DNA from: Acidobacteriota bacterium
Lineage (GTDB): Bacteria > Acidobacteriota > Terriglobia > 20CM-2-55-15
Assembly (NCBI GenBank): GCA_003222755.1
Contig: QHXA01000218.1
Location: forward strand, 1-5,892
Direction of reading: 5' to 3'
Length of the DNA: 5,892 nucleotides
Below the pieces are notes generated by a model. The model saw only the letters and a program-made list of their open reading frames with translations, searched no databases and had not been told where the DNA came from. Every line of letters begins with the position of its first letter. Within the stretch, counting starts at the first letter, position 1. This document shows, one piece after another, positions 1-4,804 of this stretch. A program made the position numbers and the translations under genes.

Positions 1-2524
1 CCGGCATGTTTCCAATGTCGAGATCGATCCACGACAAACTGTTGCCAGGCAGTTGATACGCGATCTGGTAGCCGCCGCGGATGGTCGTTTTATCTTTGCC
101 CCCGAAGCTTGGTGACCAGGCAAAGCCAACCGCGGGGGCGAAATTGTTTTTATCGGTCGGCCAGACGCCTTGGTTGGTATGGTTGGTCTTCGGGCCAATC
201 AGGATCGTTCGAGTCAAATCCCCCTTCTGCGGTCCACCTCCGGACATCCATGCTTCGCCGAAGGTTCGGCCAGAGTAACCAAACACAGCCATGTTGCCGC
301 CCTCGATGCCTGCTGTATATCCGTTTCCTTTCGCGCTTAGGAAATATGGAACACGCATCAGGTCATATCGCACGCCGAGATTCAGAGTCAAATTGGGCGT
401 GACTCTCCAATCGTCCTTGATAAAGAAATTGAACTCGTTTTGGCGTGTATCGCGAATTCTTCCGTACGTGCCTGTTGGATTATCCGGATTGAAGTAGGTG
501 GTGCGAAAGTCGGAGAAGTTCGCGTCGGTCGGTTCACGCAACTCAAACCGCTGTTGCACGTCGGCGACGGAACCGGATAGCGAAAGCAGCAGGTTTTGAG
601 CCAGGGTCAGGTTTTGTCCCGACAGCAGGCCCGGAATTCTATCGATGCCTTGAACAGGCGCGTCGCCGGCGCCGCCATTCGCGTGAGGGATAACGAAGTT
701 GGGAGACCAGCCCACGGTCGCCGCATAGCGAAATTCCGTGCCGAATTTAAAGGCATGAGCGCCTTTAGTCCAGCTCAACGTCTCGGTGTACGACGATAGC
801 GGACTCTTGTCACCGAAGTCATTGCAGAAGCCGGCGCAGGCGATCAAATGGTTCTGAAACAGCACAGGATGCTGCATGACCGGCGTTCCGTTGATCATTG
901 TCATGAAATCGAATGCTTCCTTGTATCGGCTGTAGGCCGGAGCACTGTGGACGGTTGTGATGCGGCGTCCAAAGCGGAATTCATTCAGAAGCGTCGGCGT
1001 GAGTGTTGAGGTCAGCTGCAGGGACTTCACACTTGGATCGCTCGTTACCTCGCCGTTCCAGCCCGTGGGCCAGGGTGAGAGTCCGTTATTGTCGCTGTAC
1101 CGGTGTTCCTCAATCCAGCTTCCCGTCAGCTTGTGGTTTGCGTTGAAGCTGTGATCGATCTTAATGTTGTACTGCCAACGCCGGAATTGATCCGGGTCAG
1201 TCCCTGTCCCACCGCCGCCCGCAATTGTCCGTCGCGTCCAGCGATGGGTCGCGGTATTCAGACCGTCACATGGCACTTGTGCTGTGCAGCTGGCGCCGCT
1301 GTTGAACGCATTGGGAAGAGGCATTTTCGCGATGAGCTTCTGCATGAATCCGGTCGGATCGATTCGCGTACGATTCGGATCGCCGGGGTTCAATGAATCG
1401 CCGAACACGTTAAAGCTCTGCAAGGGGCCCGTGGCTCCCGATATGCGTGTCCAGTCCAGCGGATTGCCCGCTGCATCCACAACTGGCGCGATCCGAGTAT
1501 TGCCGGAGCCGCTCGGTGTTGTTTCCGAGTTGCCGTTATTCACGCCGGGAAAGAATCGAAAAATGCCCTGGCGCGCCATTGGCGTCAGGACAGTAGCATC
1601 CACGCTCTGCTTCTGGGCTCCATTCTGGCCGTCGAACAATCCGAAGAAAAATGTTTTGTTCTTTATGATCGGACCGCCAAGACTCGCCGTGTACTGGTGG
1701 CGATTGAACCAGGTAATTGGAAGACCCTGACGATTGTTCGACCATGAATTGGCGTTCAGCGCGGAATTGCGGACGTTCCACACGGCGCCGCCGTGAAACT
1801 GATTCGTTCCCGAACGCGTGCGTATCTGGACCTGTCCGGAGCCTCGGCCTTCGACGTCCACGGCGGCCACGATCACCCGGACTTCATCGACCATGTCGGG
1901 ATTGATTGACGTCGCGGAAGCGAGACCGCTGGTGAACCGACCGTTGTTGACCGTCATTCCATCCAGCTGCAGATTGATATTTCCCGAGCCGCCGGTGTTA
2001 ATCCCGGCGAACGTTGCCTGTGTACCGCCCGTATTGACCACTCCGGGCATGATGTTCGCGAAGTTCATTACATTGCGTCCGACCAACGGCAGATCCTCGA
2101 CCTGACGCTCCGGAAGGACATTGCCTACCGACGAAGAAACCGCCGTCAGCAACTGGTCGGCAGCGATGGACACTTCAACGCTCTGCGCAACCGTTCCCAC
2201 TTGCAAATTGAAGTTCTGCCGGATCTGTGCTCCCGTGCCGAGCGTCAACTGAAACGCCTGAGGCTGAAAGCCTGGCAATGCGGCGCTCACCTTGTATGGT
2301 CCAGGCTGCAGGCTGCCGAACCGATACGTCCCTGCTTCATTCGTTATCACGGTTGTGGCAACTCCGGTTTCGGTTTGTGTCGCCATGACTTCAACGCCCG
2401 GAATCAGCGCACCGGTTGCATCCGTCACTGTTCCGGTAAGCGTCGCGTTGATGACCTGAGCGAATCCGGCCGCCCCGAAACCAAGAAAGAGCAGCGCAGT
2501 TACTGTGATGCAGAATTGCCCCAT
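1..2524 (-). CDS. Oar-like TonB-dependent outer-membrane receptor with N-terminal carboxypeptidase-regulatory-like domain (3' end outside window)
   Basis: An unbroken frame of 841 codons reads leftward from ATG at 2524 and leaves the window without a stop. Residues 1-22 are a hydrophobic export signal ending GFA before Q23; its n-region has no Lys or Arg, which is unusual. Residues about 28-110 form a carboxypeptidase-regulatory-like beta-sandwich (TLTGTVTDATGALIPGVEV, then EAGTYRFGSLQPGPYKV). A plug domain follows at about 130-245, with EDLPLVGRN, LQLDGMTVNN, DEVRV and SGTNQFHGGAVW. The rest is beta-barrel rich in Asn, Phe and Tyr (KNKTFFFGLFDG, FKFGTEFRY, LTLNLGVRYD). In this family such proteins sit in the outer membrane and import large substrates or act as surface proteins; no substrate can be inferred here. 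Full-length relatives have roughly 1,000-1,200 residues, so the last barrel strands are probably missing. No clear TonB box was recognised. The start is supported by an AAGGGAG ribosome binding site. Confidence 0.93.
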   Translation of the reverse strand, partial: MGQFCITVTALLFLGFGAAGFAQVINATLTGTVTDATGALIPGVEVMATQTETGVATTVITNEAGTYRFGSLQPGPYKVSAALPGFQPQAFQLTLGTGAQIRQNFNLQVGTVAQSVEVSIAADQLLTAVSSSVGNVLPERQVEDLPLVGRNVMNFANIMPGVVNTGGTQATFAGINTGGSGNINLQLDGMTVNNGRFTSGLASATSINPDMVDEVRVIVAAVDVEGRGSGQVQIRTRSGTNQFHGGAVWNVRNSALNANSWSNNRQGLPITWFNRHQYTASLGGPIIKNKTFFFGLFDGQNGAQKQSVDATVLTPMARQGIFRFFPGVNNGNSETTPSGSGNTRIAPVVDAAGNPLDWTRISGATGPLQSFNVFGDSLNPGDPNRTRIDPTGFMQKLIAKMPLPNAFNSGASCTAQVPCDGLNTATHRWTRRTIAGGGGTGTDPDQFRRWQYNIKIDHSFNANHKLTGSWIEEHRYSDNNGLSPWPTGWNGEVTSDPSVKSLQLTSTLTPTLLNEFRFGRRITTVHSAPAYSRYKEAFDFMTMINGTPVMQHPVLFQNHLIACAGFCNDFGDKSPLSSYTETLSWTKGAHAFKFGTEFRYAATVGWSPNFVIPHANGGAGDAPVQGIDRIPGLLSGQNLTLAQNLLLSLSGSVADVQQRFELREPTDANFSDFRTTYFNPDNPTGTYGRIRDTRQNEFNFFIKDDWRVTPNLTLNLGVRYDLMRVPYFLSAKGNGYTAGIEGGNMAVFGYSGRTFGEAWMSGGGPQKGDLTRTILIGPKTNHTNQGVWPTDKNNFAPAVGFAWSPSFGGKDKTTIRGGYQIAYQLPGNSLSWIDLDIGNMP

Positions 2525-2530
2525 CGATGA

Positions 2531-2537
2531 CTCCCTT
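2531..2537 (-). promoter_or_regulatory. Ribosome binding site of the TonB-dependent receptor gene
   Basis: On the minus strand this is AAGGGAG, six bases before the ATG at 2524. It is a strong Shine-Dalgarno match at good spacing and fixes the receptor start. An out-of-frame ATG lies just upstream, at about 2542-2544 on the minus strand. Confidence 0.75.
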
Positions 2538-2696
2538 CGATCATGAATACTTTATCGGCACAACGTCTTGCACAATAGCCGCAACATAGTAATCGCTCGC
2601 GGGACAAGCGTCTACTGGGACTATTAGCCAGAATTTCAGGTGCCCGCGCAACGATGGGACCTAAGTTGGCCAGCGGATTCGTATCTTATAAAGAAC

Positions 2697-2780
2697 GGCT
2701 TGCCCCAGCCATTACCTCTGAGGAAATGCGGAAATGAGTCAGAAGGCCAACGGTTTCAGCCCGCCATGTCGGGGCAAGCC
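2697..2780. repeat. 10-base perfect inverted repeat with a 64-base gap
   Basis: GGCTTGCCCC at 2697-2706 is the exact reverse complement of GGGGCAAGCC at 2771-2780. The pairing does not extend on either side. The two arms bracket the candidate ribosome binding site and start codon of the small gene at 2734. Folding in an mRNA could therefore enclose that start, but a 10-base match in a spacer of this size can also occur by chance. Confidence 0.35.
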
Positions 2781-2992
2781 ACAAAAAATCAGTTGGACAT
2801 GCCGATTTCGAACCCGAGATTGCTTCACTCTTCTCGGGTGTCAGTGAGACCTACAGTAAGACCATGCTGCTGACGAAGAAGTTGCAGTCTTATGGGTATC
2901 GCCGATCTTCAGGCGAGGCTTTCGAGGTCGCAGTCATGTTAAAAAATGCCTTACGAGTTTTAGCCGATGCGATGTTACATCTGCCATCCTGA
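2734..2992 (+). pseudogene. Candidate small gene of about 85 codons, frameshifted at an A6 run; function unknown
   Basis: ATG at 2734 follows GAGG at 2720-2723 (10 bases away) and opens a frame (MSQKANGFSPPCRGKPQK) that stops after 37 residues. The +1 frame is open from 2738 to a TGA at 2990-2992. From about 2789 it reads like ordinary soluble protein (DFEPEIASLFSGVSETY, then LLTKKLQSYGYRRSSGEAF, then LKNALRVLADAMLHL). Skipping one A of the A6 run at 2783-2788 joins the two into an 85-residue protein that looks mostly helical. I do not recognise the family; there is no visible helix-turn-helix, so it is not an obvious controller protein of the restriction-modification module. A shorter intact alternative is ATG at 2864 to 2992 (42 residues), which has no good ribosome binding site. 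The gene points toward the methyltransferase and ends 57 bases before it. That this is a gene at all is inference from amino-acid composition, frame and ribosome binding site. Confidence 0.4.
2812..2839. repeat. Inverted repeat, 8-base-pair stem with 12-base loop
   Basis: ACCCGAGA at 2812-2819 pairs perfectly with TCTCGGGT at 2832-2839. No T-run follows on either strand, so it is not a classical intrinsic terminator. It lies inside the open stretch of the candidate small gene, so the pairing may be a coincidence of coding sequence. Confidence 0.35.
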
Positions 2993-2999
2993 GTGGCAG
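2981..2999. repeat. Small inverted repeat spanning the stop of the candidate small gene
   Basis: CTGCCA at 2981-2986 pairs with TGGCAG at 2994-2999 across a 7-base loop that contains the TGA of the small gene. No T-run follows it. It lies 18 bases upstream of the -35-like hexamer proposed for the methyltransferase. It could be a weak transcription-pausing hairpin or a protein-binding site, but a 6-base stem is weak evidence. Confidence 0.25.
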
Positions 3000-3016
3000 C
3001 CGTCAGGCGGACCTAA

Positions 3017-3046
3017 TTGTCCGGATTGCTACGTAATTTCTATTAA
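3017..3046 (+). promoter_or_regulatory. Candidate promoter of the methyltransferase-endonuclease operon
   Basis: TTGTCC at 3017-3022 and TATTAA at 3041-3046 resemble -35 and -10 hexamers with an 18-base spacer. Initiation about seven bases past the -10 would fall on the tandem ATGATG at 3050-3055. No Shine-Dalgarno sequence precedes that start, so the transcript may be leaderless or nearly so. This is read from consensus only. Confidence 0.35.
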
Positions 3047-3049
3047 ACA

Positions 3050-3910
3050 ATGATGAAAAGCGTTACCGAAACCCGCCCGATCCTCATCACGCCACACGGA
3101 GTGCTATACAACAGCGATTGTCTCGACGTGATGCGGTCGCTTCCCGCTGAAACCATCGATTGCATCTTTGCGGATCCCCCGTTCAATTTGGGCAAGCAAT
3201 ACAACAACGGTAAATCTGATCTTCTTGCGGAAGATCACTATCTCGATTGGTGCCGATTGTGGATTACGGAATCGATCCGTCTCTTGAAGCCGGGCGGAGC
3301 TATTTTCATTTACAACCTGCCACGTTGGGCTTACCAAATGGCGGCTTATCTGGAAGAGCAAGAAATGGAGTTCCGCCACTGGATTGCTATTTCCATGAAG
3401 GGCACTTTTCCCCGTGGCAACAAGCTTTATCCAGCGCACTATGCACTTTTGTATTTCACGAAAGGTATTCCGAAAACATTCAATCGAGTTCGGCTGCCTA
3501 TTCCGACCTGCCGTCATTGTGGAAAAGACATTAAGGATTATGGTGGTCACCGCAAATATCTCAACCCTGCTGGTCTCAACCTAACCGATTTTTGGGATGA
3601 TACGTCACCAGCCCGGCACCAAAAGAACAAGTCGCGCTGGCACGTCAACGAACTGAAACCCATCATTCCTGAGCGCTGTATTCAGATTTCGACAAATGCA
3701 GGAGAAGTCGTCCTCGACCCCTTTGGCGGAGGGGGATCGACTTACGTTACTGCGGAATGTCTTCATCGTTTTTGGATCGGTACAGAGATTGGTCCGTGTG
3801 AACCAATTCGCGAGCGGTTCGCCCGCGAATTTCCAATTTTGGAAAACCCAAGAAGCATTCCTGAAAAATTACGGCCCTTGCTGAACGAGAGTGTCGGTTT
3901 GGCTAGATGA
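3050..3910 (+). CDS. Site-specific DNA methyltransferase, N6_N4_Mtase family, beta-class order (probably adenine-N6)
   Basis: The 286-residue product would transfer a methyl group from S-adenosylmethionine to an exocyclic amino group in DNA. The N-terminus has LYNSDCLDVM (19-28), then the catalytic motif IV DPPF at 42-45 in ADPPFNLGKQY. LLKPGGAIFIYN follows at 78-89 and AHYALLYFTKG at 129-139. The variable, target-recognition-like part holds a CRHC pair (C154, C157) and the segment NLTDFWDDTSP. The cofactor motif I, DPFGGGGST, comes last at 223-231. Motif IV before motif I is the beta-class arrangement. DPPF favours adenine-N6 over cytosine-N4, where SPP is usual, but this does not prove it. 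Length is typical and all core motifs are intact. Start choice: tandem ATGs at 3050 and 3053 with no Shine-Dalgarno sequence, so either may be used. The TGA overlaps the ATG of the BglII-like endonuclease gene (ATGA, 3907-3910), which indicates a restriction-modification pair. The target sequence is unknown; GATC-containing is an inference from the partner. Confidence 0.93.
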   Translation: MMKSVTETRPILITPHGVLYNSDCLDVMRSLPAETIDCIFADPPFNLGKQYNNGKSDLLAEDHYLDWCRLWITESIRLLKPGGAIFIYNLPRWAYQMAAYLEEQEMEFRHWIAISMKGTFPRGNKLYPAHYALLYFTKGIPKTFNRVRLPIPTCRHCGKDIKDYGGHRKYLNPAGLNLTDFWDDTSPARHQKNKSRWHVNELKPIIPERCIQISTNAGEVVLDPFGGGGSTYVTAECLHRFWIGTEIGPCEPIRERFAREFPILENPRSIPEKLRPLLNESVGLAR

Positions 3911-4448
3911 CCAGAATCGTCAAGGAAGAATATTTCGATGGCTCTAAAGAAAAAATCGAACGTCTGGGATTGTGGCCATTAATCCACGAAATCAAATCAG
4001 CCATTACTAGCTTTAGGTTGGAACTAAAGAAGGAAGTTCACGGGAACGGATCGGCGACATTGCGCGAGCTTATTGACGGCGCGCTTCGTGACGTCGGTGA
4101 TTGGACCAATACTGCATCCGGCGACGTGGATTGGATCAAATGTCGAGTCGTCGATGACGTTCGGGTTTGTGTGGGCGTAGAAGTTCAGATGTCGGCACGG
4201 AGCGATTTGATCTTCAGGGATATTGTCCATTTCCAGAAACAAATGAGAGAAGGACAGATCGATGTTTGCGTTGAACTCCTGCCTTCGGATGCTATGTCGC
4301 CGTACTCACAGATCGGACCCCCCGATTTTCAGATGCCGTTCGCGTAATCAAAGGTCTTCCTGTCGTTCTAATGGCGATTGAACACGATGGCTTCTCTGAT
4401 GTGCCGCTGGGGAAGCGGATAACGAATAGGGGGAAACCCAAAATCTAA
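3907..4448 (+). pseudogene. BglII/BstYI-type Type II restriction endonuclease with a one-base frameshift near 4305
   Basis: As written, ATG at 3907 gives a 146-residue product ending at 4347. The next frame (-1) then continues with clear protein sequence: LTDRTPRFSDAVRVIKG, VVLMAIEHDGF, then PLGKRITNRGKPKI and TAA at 4446-4448. Restoring one base at TAC|TC around 4305 gives SPYLTDRTP and a continuous 180-residue protein, close to the roughly 200-residue size of BglII and BstYI. The probable nuclease core is VDWIK (D75), then GVEVQM (E92, Q94), then ARSDLIFRDIVHF and IDVCVELLPSDA. An E-x-Q in place of the usual E-x-K of PD-(D/E)XK nucleases is a BglII-family trait. The acidic partner could be D75, D83 or D84. 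The start overlaps the methyltransferase stop by ATGA, so translation is likely coupled. The family would cut DNA at GATC-centred sites. The frameshift may be real inactivation, a sequencing error, or slippage; a C6 run at 4318-4323 is a second place where an indel would restore most of the tail. The family call rests on recalled family motifs. Confidence 0.8.
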
Positions 4449-4526
4449 GTCTACTTACCCGACCTTTAGAATGGTCCCATCTTGTCAGTTCATGGAATCC
4501 AAAAAGCACGCTAAAATGCGCAGCGC

Positions 4527-4802
4527 ATGGCGACAGTCCGGTTCACTCGGAACATACAGCGGCACGTCGCGTGTCCCACGCGGGACGTGCCGGGAGCGAC
4601 TCTGCGTGACGTTCTCGACAGCTACTTTCGCGAGAACGAGCAGGCGCGGGGCTATGTTCTCGATGACCAGGGCGGTATCCGGCAACACATGGTTGTTTTC
4701 ATCGACGGCGAGATGGTCCGGGATCGCGCATGGCTTAGTGATGCGGTTAGACCGAACTCCATCATCGACGTGATTCAGGCATTATCTGGAGGATTGGAAT
4801 AA
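4527..4802 (+). CDS. MoaD/ThiS-family ubiquitin-like protein with Gly-Gly followed by Leu-Glu
   Basis: This 91-residue protein has the beta-grasp pattern of the MoaD/ThiS family: MATVRFTRNIQRHV (1-14), a VPGATLRDVLDSYF helix region (21-34), then YVLDDQGGIRQHMVVFIDGEMV (43-64), and IIDVIQALSGGLE at the end. Family members are usually adenylated at a terminal Gly-Gly and then carry a thiocarboxylate, or are conjugated to partners. Here G88-G89 is followed by L90-E91, so direct activation would require trimming. An in-frame TAA at 4512-4514 and no other in-frame start fix ATG 4527 as the first usable codon. There is no Shine-Dalgarno sequence; a TAAAAT at 4512-4517 could be a -10 for a leaderless transcript, but its -35 is poor. 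The spacer 4449-4526 shows no terminator. The propeller gene begins two bases after the stop. Its linkage to an Asp-box propeller argues against a molybdopterin or thiamine role, since no such biosynthesis gene is nearby. Confidence 0.85.
   Translation: MATVRFTRNIQRHVACPTRDVPGATLRDVLDSYFRENEQARGYVLDDQGGIRQHMVVFIDGEMVRDRAWLSDAVRPNSIIDVIQALSGGLE
4788..4792 (+). promoter_or_regulatory. Ribosome binding site of the propeller gene, inside the MoaD-like coding region
   Basis: GGAGG at 4788-4792 lies in the codons for the Gly-Gly of the MoaD-like protein, 12 bases before the ATG at 4805. The spacing is slightly long, but no better start is present and the two genes are 2 bases apart. Translational coupling is likely. 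Confidence 0.55.
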
Positions 4803-4804
4803 AA

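Larger units (their letters stand above)
2525..3049. other. Divergent spacer between the receptor gene and the methyltransferase gene
   Basis: This 525-base stretch separates two divergently transcribed genes. The receptor-proximal part, 2525-2733, must carry the leftward promoter. Several TTG-type hexamers occur there on the minus strand, but no convincing -35/-10 pair at 16-18 bases was found. On the plus strand, TTGGCC at 2666-2671 and TATAAA at 2687-2692, spaced 15 bases, form a weak candidate promoter for the small frameshifted gene at 2734-2992. Short inverted repeats lie at 2697-2780, 2812-2839 and 2981-2999. No tRNA, insertion-sequence end, CRISPR repeat or T-rich intrinsic terminator was seen. 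Confidence 0.6.

Noticed and set aside
1284..1730. 148-codon plus-strand frame inside the receptor gene, and several similar frames across 81-2530
   Set aside because: All lie opposite the continuous 841-codon receptor frame, which has domain structure throughout; the plus-strand products have no protein-like pattern.
2812..2839. Hairpin considered as an intrinsic terminator
   Set aside because: The stem is only 8 pairs and no T-run follows on either strand.
2800..2840. GGGTTCGAAATC on the minus strand, resembling a tRNA T-arm
   Set aside because: The flanking bases do not form the five-pair T-stem, and no acceptor, D or anticodon arms or CCA end can be placed around it.
2640..2873. 77-codon plus-strand frame starting GTG in the spacer
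   Set aside because: No ribosome binding site was noticed for it. It overlaps the better supported two-frame small gene in a different frame, and its translation does not look like a folded protein.
3104..3550. 148-codon minus-strand frame opposite the methyltransferase
   Set aside because: The plus strand encodes an enzyme with all its motifs in order; the antisense product shows no family features.
4471..4773. 100-codon plus-strand frame overlapping the MoaD-like gene
   Set aside because: It is a different frame through the same sequence, rich in Arg, Ser and Thr, while the 4527 frame has a clear beta-grasp family pattern.
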